The notes under the pieces: model-generated | The model's input: only the letters and a program-made list of their open reading frames with translations | Database searches by the model: none | Told to the model about the DNA's origin: nothing | Part shown: positions 9,630 to 18,591 of the stretch, in pieces | Numbering within the stretch: position 1 is the stretch's first letter | How the letters are laid out: each line of letters begins with the position of its first letter | Made by a program: the position numbers and the translations under genes | From: Acinetobacter sp. NIPH 2699 | GTDB lineage: Bacteria > Pseudomonadota > Gammaproteobacteria > Pseudomonadales > Moraxellaceae | Reading direction: 5' to 3' | Assembly (NCBI RefSeq): GCF_022549355.1 | Contig: NZ_JAKZGL010000002.1 | Location: forward strand, 186,001-250,000 | DNA length: 64,000 bases

Positions 9630-12600
9630 ATGAGCTCACAATATCCAGTGTCTTATCATCCGATTGCTGATATTCAATTTGAAGGTTTGCATCTGATTGA
9701 GGCCTCGGCGGGAACAGGCAAAACCTATACCTTGTCTAGTTTGATGGTGCGGATTTTTTTAGAAAAGTATCTACCTAATCAGGTGATTGCCACCACTTTT
9801 ACCCGTGCTGCTGCCGCAGAGTTAAAAAGCCGTATTCGTTTACGCTTGGTCGAGATTCAAGCGTATTTAGAGCCTTTACGGAATGTACTTGAACGCGACA
9901 TTCTGACCCAAGCAATACAAGAGACAGACCCACTTAAACAACATTTACTCAATAGCTTTGCACCACGTATTGCTTATGCATGTGAACGGTTGAAATTGGT
10001 GATTGATCAGTTAGATCAACTGTTTGTTGGCACGCTGGATAGTTTTAGCCAAAAATTGTTAAGAGAGTTTGCCTTTGAAAGTGGCAAGATTGAACGTGCA
10101 CAGATTACTGAAGATGCAAAAAGTTATACTCGCCAATTGATTCATGATGTGTTACGAGAATGGATTCAATCACAACCGCAACAGGTGATTGATGCACTTT
10201 ATACTGTGGGTGGACTCAAGAGTGTTGATCATTTTGTCGGGATGGTCGAAAGCTCACTGAATTTCAGTTCAGCCCAATTTAAATTGCCTGACATGCCAGA
10301 AATTGAACTCGCTCAACTGCAACAGTGGCAACAACAAGCGCAGCAGATTGAACTCAGTCATTTGGCTGAATATTTTAATTTAGACGGTGCTTATTATTCA
10401 CATATTAATGGTACTTCTTTTCGTAACAATGCCTTTAATAAGCTATTCTACGACGTGTTACCCCAGTTATTAAAAGCTTTGGCAGACTCCGAGAATGTGC
10501 AGGTTTTTGATACGTATTTTGCAGATGCACGTGACATTGTCTTTAAATTTTTGGATAAGTTAGAACAACAAAAGATTTTTAAAAAATGCCCTGCGGAAAT
10601 TGCAGATGGTTTTTATCAGCATCCAACGGTAGTGCAACTTCAATCTCTATTTCAGTCGGTACAGCAAACGCAGCAGCAGTTCGAACAGTTACAAGTCTAT
10701 TTAAAAGCCTATTTATGTATAGAAGTCAAAAAAAGACTGCCACAAATCTTACAACAAAAAGGCGAAACTACTTTTGCACAGCAAATCAAAACCTTGTCTG
10801 AAGCTTTAAAGGGTGAACAAGGGCAACGCTTTGCGGTATTTGTACAGGCACGTTATCCGCTTATTCTCGTGGATGAGTTTCAAGACACCAACCAAGATCA
10901 GGACGATATGTTGGCCAGTATTTGGCGACATCCACAGCGTTACCAAAAGGGTTGCATGATTATGGTTGGAGACCGTAAGCAGGCCATTTATGGTTTCCGT
11001 GGTGGAGATATGCTGACTTTCCTGAATGCTTATCAAGACATTATGGCAAAGCAGGGTCGTGAGTATAAGTTGATTCATAACCATCGCTCGGTCAAAGAGT
11101 TGGTCGAGGTCGTAGATGTACTGTTTCAACGACAAATGGATTTTGGCGAACAGGTTTTTTATGATCCGATTCAGGCAGGTTCACGACCGCATCCCGCTTT
11201 AATTGAACACGAACAGGTCAATCCTGCGCCCTTACGATGGCTACAATTACAAGATGGCAATGAGCAAGCGACACAAGTTGCTTGGAAAATCCAGAGCTTA
11301 CTCAACCAAGCCCATTTGCAGCAGTTGTATTTAGAGGGGGATGGTCGCAAAGCCATTTGCGAAGATGATATTGCCGTGCTTTCTCGTAGCCATCGGCAAC
11401 TCGATGACGTGCAATATGTGTTACAGCGCTTGGGTATTCGGGTCAATCGACCATCAAAACGTAGTGTCTTTGATTCAGCGATTGCTCAGGATGTGGGAGC
11501 GTTGTTAACCGCTTTGCTTCATCCTTATGATGAGGCCAAATTGAAACGTGCCTTACTCAGCCGCTTATTCGGTTTTGATTTAACCCGACTTTTAGCACTA
11601 GAACACAGTGCTGAAGGATTGAGCCACTATATTCAACAATTCGATGACATTCGTGAAATGTGGTTGAATCAAGGCTTCTTATCGGCTTGGCAGCGTTGTT
11701 TAAATCAGTTTGGTATTTGGCAGCAATTGGTCGCCACGCAAAGCAAAGAAAATGAACGAGCTGTGGTGAACTTACGTCATCTTACCGATATTTTGAGTCA
11801 GCATAGCGAACGTGTGCAAGGCATACAAAACCTGTATCACTGGTATTTAAAGCAGTTGCATTCTCCAAGTGATCGGGACTGGGAGTTGGAACATAAACTG
11901 TCCAGTGAGGCAGGTGTACAGTTAATGACGATTCATCAATCCAAAGGGTTGGAATTTAAAATCGTATTTTTACTGGGTGCAAACAAGCCATTTTCCGAAC
12001 AACAGAAAACGCTAAATTTCTCTACCACGGAAATTCAACTGGCAGATACTGGGCAAACGCGAACACAGCGTGTGGTAGCGATCGCAGATAAAAAATTCCT
12101 CCAACAAACGGAACTGGATCAGCATCAACAACGTGCACAAGCTGAGCAAAATCGGTTGTGGTATGTGGCACTTACGCGTGCCAGTCATCGCGTTTATGCG
12201 GTTTTTGAACCAGCAAAAGGTGATAAAAATATAGGTTCAGGTTTGGCGTTTTGGAAGAGTCAAGGTGCTGATTTTCAGCATGTGTGGAGTGGTGATGAAG
12301 CTTTAGTTTTGGAGCGACCACACGCAGCGCATACTCAACAAACCCAACAAAAGTTAATACTCGCTGCACAGCCTTTACCAGAGCAGCGTTTTTATGCACG
12401 GGGTAAAACCAGCTTTAGTTATTTGGCGCAACATTTAAAACACAAAGCCAATCGGGTCGATCGTTTGGCCAATATGAATCAGGAGTTTGAGCAAGCTGAA
12501 GATGAATTAGATCTCCAACTTACGGAAAGTGCAGCAAGCTCTGAGCCAATCGCCTGGATTAAACAATATTTTCCTAAAGGCACATTGGCAGGGAATTTCC

Positions 12601-13343
12601 TGCATGAGATTTTTGAACAGATTGATTTTCAACATCCTGAAACATGGATCGAAGAAATTCGTCGTCGCTTTAAAAATACCTATCAAACGTTGTGGTTGGA
12701 TTTACTGAATCAATATCAACAGCATTTTTCAGAGCAAGAACATGCCGAACCACAGCTATATCAGTGGATGGCGGCATGGCTACGTGAAGTATTGGCGACA
12801 CCATTGAATGAAGGCTTTCAATTACAACAATTGACGACAGGGCAATATCTTTCGGAATGCCCATTCTACTTGGCTTTGTCTGATCGTGTCCTCGCCATGC
12901 AACGTGTCCAACAACTGTTTGCAGAATATGATATCAAAATGCCTGAGTTGTTAGAGGCTAAATCTGCGCGCTATTTGAATGGTTCGATTGACTTGGTGTA
13001 TTTCGATGGGCAGCGTTACCATATTGCCGATTATAAAAGTAATTATTTAGGCAGTGATCAGGCTGATTATCAAACGCCCCAGATTGCTGAAAGTATGTCG
13101 TTATCGAGTTATTGGTTACAAGCCGCTTTATATTTGGTGGCATTACATCGTTATTTGAAGGTGAAATTGCAGAACTACAATATGCAGCAGCATTTAGGCG
13201 GTGCATCGTATCTGTATTTACGCGGTATGAATGGACAAGCGCAGCAAGGCTGTTTGTACTGGAAACCAGATGACGAATTTATCTTGCGTTTAGATGCAAT
13301 TCTTGGGTATTTCTCTGAAGATAAAGCTGGAAAAATGCTGTAG
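9630..13343 (+). CDS. recB: Exodeoxyribonuclease V subunit beta (RecB)
   Basis: RecB is the 3'-5' helicase and only nuclease subunit of RecBCD. The 1237 residues show the SF1 helicase motifs in order: Walker A ASAGTGKT (residues 25-32), motif II VDEFQDTNQ (Asp415-Glu416), motif III GDRKQAIYGFRGGD, motif V LMTIHQSKGLEF and motif VI LWYVALTRA. The C-terminal nuclease has GSIDLVYFDG (Asp1121) and IADYKSN (Asp1134, Lys1136). The 13- and 15-residue spacing equals that of the E. coli active site (D1067, D1080, K1082). It follows recC by 3 bp, so translation is probably coupled. Confidence 0.97.
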   Translation: MSSQYPVSYHPIADIQFEGLHLIEASAGTGKTYTLSSLMVRIFLEKYLPNQVIATTFTRAAAAELKSRIRLRLVEIQAYLEPLRNVLERDILTQAIQETDPLKQHLLNSFAPRIAYACERLKLVIDQLDQLFVGTLDSFSQKLLREFAFESGKIERAQITEDAKSYTRQLIHDVLREWIQSQPQQVIDALYTVGGLKSVDHFVGMVESSLNFSSAQFKLPDMPEIELAQLQQWQQQAQQIELSHLAEYFNLDGAYYSHINGTSFRNNAFNKLFYDVLPQLLKALADSENVQVFDTYFADARDIVFKFLDKLEQQKIFKKCPAEIADGFYQHPTVVQLQSLFQSVQQTQQQFEQLQVYLKAYLCIEVKKRLPQILQQKGETTFAQQIKTLSEALKGEQGQRFAVFVQARYPLILVDEFQDTNQDQDDMLASIWRHPQRYQKGCMIMVGDRKQAIYGFRGGDMLTFLNAYQDIMAKQGREYKLIHNHRSVKELVEVVDVLFQRQMDFGEQVFYDPIQAGSRPHPALIEHEQVNPAPLRWLQLQDGNEQATQVAWKIQSLLNQAHLQQLYLEGDGRKAICEDDIAVLSRSHRQLDDVQYVLQRLGIRVNRPSKRSVFDSAIAQDVGALLTALLHPYDEAKLKRALLSRLFGFDLTRLLALEHSAEGLSHYIQQFDDIREMWLNQGFLSAWQRCLNQFGIWQQLVATQSKENERAVVNLRHLTDILSQHSERVQGIQNLYHWYLKQLHSPSDRDWELEHKLSSEAGVQLMTIHQSKGLEFKIVFLLGANKPFSEQQKTLNFSTTEIQLADTGQTRTQRVVAIADKKFLQQTELDQHQQRAQAEQNRLWYVALTRASHRVYAVFEPAKGDKNIGSGLAFWKSQGADFQHVWSGDEALVLERPHAAHTQQTQQKLILAAQPLPEQRFYARGKTSFSYLAQHLKHKANRVDRLANMNQEFEQAEDELDLQLTESAASSEPIAWIKQYFPKGTLAGNFLHEIFEQIDFQHPETWIEEIRRRFKNTYQTLWLDLLNQYQQHFSEQEHAEPQLYQWMAAWLREVLATPLNEGFQLQQLTTGQYLSECPFYLALSDRVLAMQRVQQLFAEYDIKMPELLEAKSARYLNGSIDLVYFDGQRYHIADYKSNYLGSDQADYQTPQIAESMSLSSYWLQAALYLVALHRYLKVKLQNYNMQQHLGGASYLYLRGMNGQAQQGCLYWKPDDEFILRLDAILGYFSEDKAGKML

Positions 13344-13381
13344 ATAAAGTGAATGATTTTAAATTAAACAAAAACTTATTT

Positions 13382-13453
13382 TGTGGATAAGTCTGTTCAT
13401 AAACTTGTGGACAAGCGTGTGGGTAAGTTTGAGGATAACTCTGTGGACAAACA
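13382..13453 (+). repeat. Six 12-bp tandem repeats resembling DnaA boxes
   Basis: Units start at 13382, 13394, 13406, 13418, 13430 and 13442, exactly 12 bp apart. Their 9-bp cores are TGTGGATAA, TGTTCATAA, TGTGGACAA, TGTGGGTAA, TGAGGATAA and TGTGGACAA. The first is the exact complement of the DnaA box TTATCCACA; the others differ at one or two positions. A very AT-rich stretch (13343-13381) lies directly upstream. The array falls between recB and the recognisable part of recD. If translated it gives a four-residue repeat (V-D-K-x). Because 12 is a multiple of three, an open frame through it is not evidence of coding. Confidence 0.85.
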
Positions 13454-15194
13454 AATCAGTAATCAGTCGGGAGCACCGACTTGGCTAAATATGTGGAGTA
13501 ACTACCTTACACACACACCATTTTCTCAATCTGCTCAAGCAGTTAGCGCATCGCATATTTTACAACAACTGATTGAAGCCAGTTTGCAAGGCGACAGTTG
13601 TATTGCAACAGATTCAACACAGCTTGAAGCACTGGGTGATTTGGCTGTTTCCAGCGAAATTGCAATGACTCAGGTTGCCCCATGTGTCTATGATCAGCAG
13701 GGCTTGGCATTATACCGATATTGGCACTTAGAACAACGTCTCGCTGATCAGATTTGTCGATTAAAGCGACAAACGACTCAGCTTATCGATATTTCAAGCT
13801 ATCAAGCTTTACTGAATGATCCACATCAGCAAGCAGCTTTGAAAATGGTGATGCAACAATGGCTCAGTATTATTACAGGTGGGCCAGGCACAGGTAAGAC
13901 CTATACCTTGGCCAGAATTATTGCAGCGCTGAATCAGCTCATTCCTGATATCCGTATTGCCATGGCTGCACCAACAGGTAAAGCAGCACAACGTATGCAA
14001 GAGGCATTGCAAAATTCATTTAATGACCCGAAATTGCTTGAATCTGGTTTAGTTACTGATGAATTACGCCATCAGAGCACGCAAACGCTGCATCGTTTAT
14101 TAGGAATGGGGCATCAGCAAATCCCTCGCTTTCACGCAAAACGGCCCTTGCCATATGATGTGATTGTGGTCGATGAAGCATCAATGCTGGATCTCAATCT
14201 CGCTACTTTATTGTTTGAAGCCGTGCCTGATGCGTGTCGTATTATTTTATTGGGCGATGCCAATCAATTGGCTTCAGTGGATGTCGGTTCAGTTCTCGCA
14301 GATCTACAACAAGTTAAAGCTCTGACTGACAATCGAGTGCAACTTAAAAATAGTCGTCGTTTTTCTGATAAAGCAAAAATTGGACAGTTGGCACGATTTA
14401 TTCAAGCGCAGCAAGATCAAAATGACCAGAATCAAGTTTTGAGTAAGCTGGAGTTGGAAATTGTAAAGCCATCAACTCTGCAAGCCATTGCTTTATCAGA
14501 CGATATGCCAGACTTGATTCAACTGGAGTATTTACCGCAACAGCATGATTTTGAGGTTGAACCTTATCAACAAAAATTGATGTATGGTTTTCAGGGTTAT
14601 GTGGAGACGTTAAAAGGTTATCTACAATCGATTGAACCTGAACGTGAAATAGAGCGAGTCATTCAGTCTTTTGATGATTATCGAATTTTAGCCGCGGTAC
14701 GACATGGTGCTTTGGGTATCGAACAACTGAACCGTTATGCAGAACATTGGTTGAATCAGCAACTCAAACAAATTGCGATCGGGGATTGGTACGTGGGACG
14801 TCCTGTGATGATGACGTATAACGACTACCAACTTGGCATTTCCAATGGTGATATTGGGATTTGCTTTAAGCATCGTAGTCAATCGCAGCAATTTGAAGTA
14901 TTTTTTCCGAGTTTAAATAAATGGATCGCTGCACATCGTTTGCCTCGAAATATGCAAACCGCTTTCGCTTTGACCATTCATAAATCACAAGGTTCTGAGT
15001 TTAGACACACAGCGGTAGTATTTGATCAAGCAGCGGAAAAACTGCTTAGCCAAGAGTTGATTTATACGGCGATTACCCGTGCTAAAAAAGTAGTGACACT
15101 TTTGGCTGATCCAAATGCGTTATTACAAGCACTTACAATTCGAACAGTGCGTCGTAGTGGTTTAGTACAAAAGATCAATTTGGATAGATTGTGA
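13383..15194 (+). CDS. recD: Exodeoxyribonuclease V subunit alpha (RecD)
   Basis: RecD is the 5'-3' SF1B helicase of RecBCD. It shows Walker A GGPGTGKTYTLARI (Lys172), motif II VIVVDEASMLD, GDANQLASVDVGSVLADL and, near the C-terminus, FALTIHKSQGSEF and LIYTAITRAKK. The open frame allows a GTG start at 13383 (603 residues), but this has no ribosome-binding site and would begin inside a 12-bp repeat array. The first ATG, at 13491, gives 567 residues beginning MWSNYLTHTPFSQ, and may be the true start, leaving the array as an untranslated recB-recD spacer. Last gene of the recCBD operon, followed by a small hairpin. Confidence 0.93.
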   Translation: MDKSVHKLVDKRVGKFEDNSVDKQISNQSGAPTWLNMWSNYLTHTPFSQSAQAVSASHILQQLIEASLQGDSCIATDSTQLEALGDLAVSSEIAMTQVAPCVYDQQGLALYRYWHLEQRLADQICRLKRQTTQLIDISSYQALLNDPHQQAALKMVMQQWLSIITGGPGTGKTYTLARIIAALNQLIPDIRIAMAAPTGKAAQRMQEALQNSFNDPKLLESGLVTDELRHQSTQTLHRLLGMGHQQIPRFHAKRPLPYDVIVVDEASMLDLNLATLLFEAVPDACRIILLGDANQLASVDVGSVLADLQQVKALTDNRVQLKNSRRFSDKAKIGQLARFIQAQQDQNDQNQVLSKLELEIVKPSTLQAIALSDDMPDLIQLEYLPQQHDFEVEPYQQKLMYGFQGYVETLKGYLQSIEPEREIERVIQSFDDYRILAAVRHGALGIEQLNRYAEHWLNQQLKQIAIGDWYVGRPVMMTYNDYQLGISNGDIGICFKHRSQSQQFEVFFPSLNKWIAAHRLPRNMQTAFALTIHKSQGSEFRHTAVVFDQAAEKLLSQELIYTAITRAKKVVTLLADPNALLQALTIRTVRRSGLVQKINLDRL

Positions 15195-15220
15195 ACTTAT
15201 ACTTCAAAGTTCACTGTTTT
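15191..15220 (+). terminator. Weak hairpin after recD
   Basis: GTGAACT (15191-15197, overlapping the recD stop) pairs perfectly with AGTTCAC (15208-15214), followed by TGTTTT. A second 7-bp hairpin, TTGTAAG / CTTACAA, follows at 15219-15238. The stems are short, so termination would be partial. Confidence 0.45.
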
Positions 15221-15338
15221 GTAAGAAAATGCTTACAAGGATTCAAGAGATTGTCGCTAGAGCAATCCATGTGTTTTTGAGATTATGGACACACAAAGAG
15301 CCTAGTAGGGAAAACTAGGTAAATCGCAAAAATATAAT

Positions 15339-15445
15339 AATAATGTCGTGATGACAGCGAACTTACAGTGAAGTAAGTGATAAAAGAGGAAACTTACAGC
15401 CGCTAAGCCTTGTAGTTTTGGGAGAGACTACAGGGCTTTTTTATT
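15339..15445 (+). ncRNA. Candidate small RNA ending in a strong terminator
   Basis: A perfect -10 hexamer TATAAT lies at 15333-15338, although no convincing -35 precedes it. It is followed about 70 bp later by a strong intrinsic terminator: AGCCTTGTAGT (15406-15416) pairs with ACTACAGGGCT (15427-15437), then a T-run. Between them lie ACTTAC / GTAAGT hairpin arms and GGA-containing single-stranded stretches. Just upstream, at 15300-15318, CCTAGT / ACTAGG encloses an AGGGAAA loop. There is no reading frame of note. GGA in loops is the recognition motif of CsrA/RsmA, so a regulator-sequestering RNA is possible, but this is inference. The transcript start is uncertain. Confidence 0.4.
15406..15442 (+). 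terminator. Intrinsic terminator in the recD-vgrG gap
   Basis: An 11-bp stem with one G-U pair (15406-15416 with 15427-15437), a 10-nt loop and a run of T residues. It is more than 200 bp past recD and lies behind a possible small RNA promoter, so it probably ends a separate transcript. Confidence 0.75.
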
Positions 15446-15495
15446 TTTATAAATAAATTCCTGATAAAAGCCTAAAAATACCTATCTTCATAGAT

Positions 15496-15507
15496 GTTGA
15501 CGTCAAC
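15496..15507. promoter_or_regulatory. Perfect 12-bp palindrome GTTGACGTCAAC
   Basis: A perfect palindrome of the kind bound by dimeric repressors. It sits in the 763-bp gene-poor stretch 15195-15957, far upstream of vgrG. No regulator gene is adjacent, so the role is unknown; chance occurrence is possible. Confidence 0.3.
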
Positions 15508-15680
15508 GTGTGAACTTTCATCTTTTGCTTCATTTTTATGTCTCACTGTAATGGAATTGACATTTTTGAGGCTTAAATGGGTCGCTTTGTGCGTTGTTTA
15601 ATTGTTAGACAGTTTTTCTTCATTATTAAGTTAATTGTTATACAGAATCGTACGTTTTAGCTTACAAGGAGATAAGAGAA

Positions 15681-15755
15681 ATGCTATTTTTCTCCACAAT
15701 TGGTTGTGACAGAATAGTCAGTATAAAGAGAAGAAAATGCTTTTCAGTTATCTAA
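15681..15755 (+). CDS. Possible 24-residue small ORF
   Basis: An ATG preceded by a good ribosome-binding site (AAGGAG, 9-nt spacing) opens a 24-codon frame starting MLFFSTIGCDRIVSIKRRK and ending TAA at 15753-15755. It has no recognisable family. The good Shine-Dalgarno is the only support; it might be a leader peptide or a chance frame. The region downstream ends in a strong terminator at 15861. Confidence 0.25.
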   Translation: MLFFSTIGCDRIVSIKRRKCFSVI

Positions 15756-15860
15756 GAAAAATGATGTGTGAATTTCATTCAGAGGGTTGAATGTAGGTAC
15801 ATAAAAAAGATAAACAATAAAAATAAATTAAAATGAGAACAAGCAAAATTAAGCGCAAAG

Positions 15861-15887
15861 GCCCAAGCTAAAACTTGGGCTTTTTTG
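15861..15887 (+). terminator. Intrinsic terminator upstream of vgrG
   Basis: GCCCAAG (15861-15867) pairs perfectly with CTTGGGC (15874-15880), followed by TTTTTTG. Strong factor-independent form. It ends an unidentified upstream transcript and insulates vgrG from read-through. Confidence 0.85.
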
Positions 15888-15957
15888 TTTGAAAAATAGA
15901 CAGTACTGTCAGTTCTAGGTAGACTGTAATTGATTTTAACTTGACCAAATAACAACA

Positions 15958-18591
15958 ATGCTCAATAGTATTTTTAAAGTGCTCGAAAGTTTAGGCTTAA
16001 CTGCACAAAAACGTGCGATCCATATCCAATTTTCCAACCCTACCTTAAACACTGAAGTGTTCCTACAAAAAATACAAGGGCAGCATCAACTCAATCACGG
16101 TTTGATGGCAGAGCTGATCTGTCTATCAACAAATGCTCATATCCCATTAAAACAGTTTATCGGTTGTCAGGTCGCAGTTGATCAAGTCACCGATACGGGT
16201 AGATTGTTGAGAACGACAGGGATGATTACTGAGGCAGTTCAAGGGCAGTCTGATGGAAGTTTGACACTTTACAAGCTCAAACTCCAAGATGCCACTGCAC
16301 TATGGCATAAACGCCGTAACAGTCGAGTTTTTATGAATAAAAATGTACTGGACGTGGTGCAGATTCTATTCAAAGAATGGCAACAACGCAGTCCCTTATT
16401 TGCATCTAGTCTCACGCTTGATTTAAGTGGTTTGACGCAAGATTACGATGTTCGTCCATTCTTTATGCAGTCATCTGAGACAGATTATGACTTTATCACC
16501 CGTTTGTTCAGAAGCGAAGGAATTAACTGGCTGATTGATGAAGCCCAACTCACAGTTCCAAATAGCAACAGTTCAATTCAAGCGCAGAAACTGCGTCTGA
16601 TTGACGACAACAACCAATACCAAGCCCTAGATCGAAGAAATATTCGCTATCACCGAAGCAGTGCCACAGAGCAATATGACAGCATGACTAGCCTGATTGC
16701 TGAGCGTAGTCTACAACCGACAGCAGTCCATATTCAGCGTTGGCAAGCGGATGCCTTAGAACAAGATGATGGTGCTGGCAGCGTTCAAACTAACCATCAA
16801 CATAGCCAACAGCATGATGTGGCTTCTCTTGGACTCGAAGATGCATGGCACTTTACTCCAGCTTGGATGCAAGACCTAAATGGAGAAGATGGTGCAACCG
16901 CCTCAGGCAACAAGCAAATTGAAGTCATCAATAAAAATATTCTGAATTACCATAACAGCCAAGCTAAACATTTTATTGCACATAGCACGGTACGAGATAC
17001 TCAAGTTGGCTATTGGTTTAAATTGACTGAGCATCCTGAAATTGATCAACACAGCGGGATAGACCAAGAATTCCTCATTATAAGGAAAGATTGGTTTAAT
17101 CAGAATAATTTACCTAAAGATTTAAACCAGCAAATCAGTCAATTACTTGAACAAAGTCACTGGCAAAATAACAGCATTCAAACGAATACAGTGGAACGCC
17201 AAGCCAACCAACTGACGCTACAACGACGCAATATTCAAACAGTACCCGAATACCATCCATTGCAACACCGTCCAGCAGCCCATCCACAACGTGCCAAAGT
17301 AGTAGGTCCCACAGGCGAAGAAATTCATGTCGATGAGTGGGGCAGAATTAAAGTTCGATTCCTCTTTACCAGAAATGATGACCACCAACATGATGGGGGT
17401 GCAGGCAGTAATGACAATGACACTGACTCAGCATGGGTGGATGTATTGACGCCTTGGGCAGGTGAAGGTTATGGTGCACGCTTTTTACCGCGCATTGGCG
17501 AAATCGTGGTGATTGACTTCTTTGACGGCAACATTGACCGCCCCTTTGTCACAGGACGACTGCATGAAGCGCAACGTAGTCCAACCAAATTTGATGTTAA
17601 AGGTAGACTTCCCGATACTAAAAAACTGAGTGGTATTCGATCTAAAGAAGTGGATGGAGAAGGTTTTAACCAACTACGCTTTGATGACACCACAGGACAG
17701 ATCAGCGCACAACTACAAAGCAGTCATGCTGCCAGTCAACTCAATCTCGGCAAACTCAGTCACCCAAAAACAGAGGCAGAAAGCGAAGACCGTGGAGAGG
17801 GATTTGAACTTAGAACTGATTCCTCTGGCGCGATTCGCAGTAAGGGATTATACATTTCAACTTTCGTACAAAATCAGGCTGAACAAACTCAGCTAGAAGT
17901 CAAAGAGGCACTCGACCAGTTTTCAGAAAGTTTTGAAGGTATGAAAGCCTTATCTGAATATGCCGCCAAACAGCAGGCAGAAGCAGCGGATATGTTGCAA
18001 CATATTGATACTTATATTCAGAAAATAGAATCTCAGTGGGCAGACTTAAAAGCGACGAAAGAAGCATTGATACTGATGGCATCACCTGAAAGTATTGCAA
18101 CGGTTTCAGGAAAAGATATTCACCTGCATGCGAAAGACAGTATCACGGTTGCTGGTGGGCAATCGGTGAATGTGAGTACTGACGAAAATCTAATTTTAAA
18201 TGCTAAGAAAAAGGTCAGTGTATTTGCTGGGCAGGAAGATTTTAAAATCTATGCAGCAAAAGGAAAACTTGATGTACAAGTACAAGATAATGCATTAGAA
18301 GCTGCTGCACGATTTGATATAAAGATTACCTCTTCAGAAGGACGAGTGGAAATACAAAGTCCAACGGAGATTGTTTTAAAAGCAAAAGAAAGTGCACTAA
18401 AAATAAATGCTGATGGGGTAACTATTATTACCCCTCGATATTTCAAAGCAAAAGCAGGGCAGCATGTTTTTACAACAGGTGCAGCCGAAACACCCCAATT
18501 ACCAATTTTCCCAAATAATATTTGTTGGGAGTGTCTAGCAAGACGAGCAACGCAACGTGGTGCGTTTATCAATAAAGGTGAAGGTGTCTAA
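15958..18591 (+). CDS. vgrG: Type VI secretion tip protein VgrG
   Basis: VgrG trimers form the spike on the Hcp tube of the type VI secretion system and carry effectors into target cells. The 877 residues show the gp27-like N-terminal domain (from RAIHIQFSNPTLN, about residues 19-400) and the gp5 OB-fold (VDVLTPWAGEGYGARFLPRI, then GEIVVIDFFDG, around 495-530). A C-terminal DUF2345 beta-helix region follows (ASPESIATVSGKDIHLHAKD onward, about 710-850). The last ~30 residues (ICWECLARRATQRGAF) are cysteine-containing and not part of the spike, so they may be an effector-specific docking tail. No core type VI genes lie nearby, making this an orphan vgrG island. Its stop codon overlaps the next start. 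Confidence 0.95.
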   Translation: MLNSIFKVLESLGLTAQKRAIHIQFSNPTLNTEVFLQKIQGQHQLNHGLMAELICLSTNAHIPLKQFIGCQVAVDQVTDTGRLLRTTGMITEAVQGQSDGSLTLYKLKLQDATALWHKRRNSRVFMNKNVLDVVQILFKEWQQRSPLFASSLTLDLSGLTQDYDVRPFFMQSSETDYDFITRLFRSEGINWLIDEAQLTVPNSNSSIQAQKLRLIDDNNQYQALDRRNIRYHRSSATEQYDSMTSLIAERSLQPTAVHIQRWQADALEQDDGAGSVQTNHQHSQQHDVASLGLEDAWHFTPAWMQDLNGEDGATASGNKQIEVINKNILNYHNSQAKHFIAHSTVRDTQVGYWFKLTEHPEIDQHSGIDQEFLIIRKDWFNQNNLPKDLNQQISQLLEQSHWQNNSIQTNTVERQANQLTLQRRNIQTVPEYHPLQHRPAAHPQRAKVVGPTGEEIHVDEWGRIKVRFLFTRNDDHQHDGGAGSNDNDTDSAWVDVLTPWAGEGYGARFLPRIGEIVVIDFFDGNIDRPFVTGRLHEAQRSPTKFDVKGRLPDTKKLSGIRSKEVDGEGFNQLRFDDTTGQISAQLQSSHAASQLNLGKLSHPKTEAESEDRGEGFELRTDSSGAIRSKGLYISTFVQNQAEQTQLEVKEALDQFSESFEGMKALSEYAAKQQAEAADMLQHIDTYIQKIESQWADLKATKEALILMASPESIATVSGKDIHLHAKDSITVAGGQSVNVSTDENLILNAKKKVSVFAGQEDFKIYAAKGKLDVQVQDNALEAAARFDIKITSSEGRVEIQSPTEIVLKAKESALKINADGVTIITPRYFKAKAGQHVFTTGAAETPQLPIFPNNICWECLARRATQRGAFINKGEGV

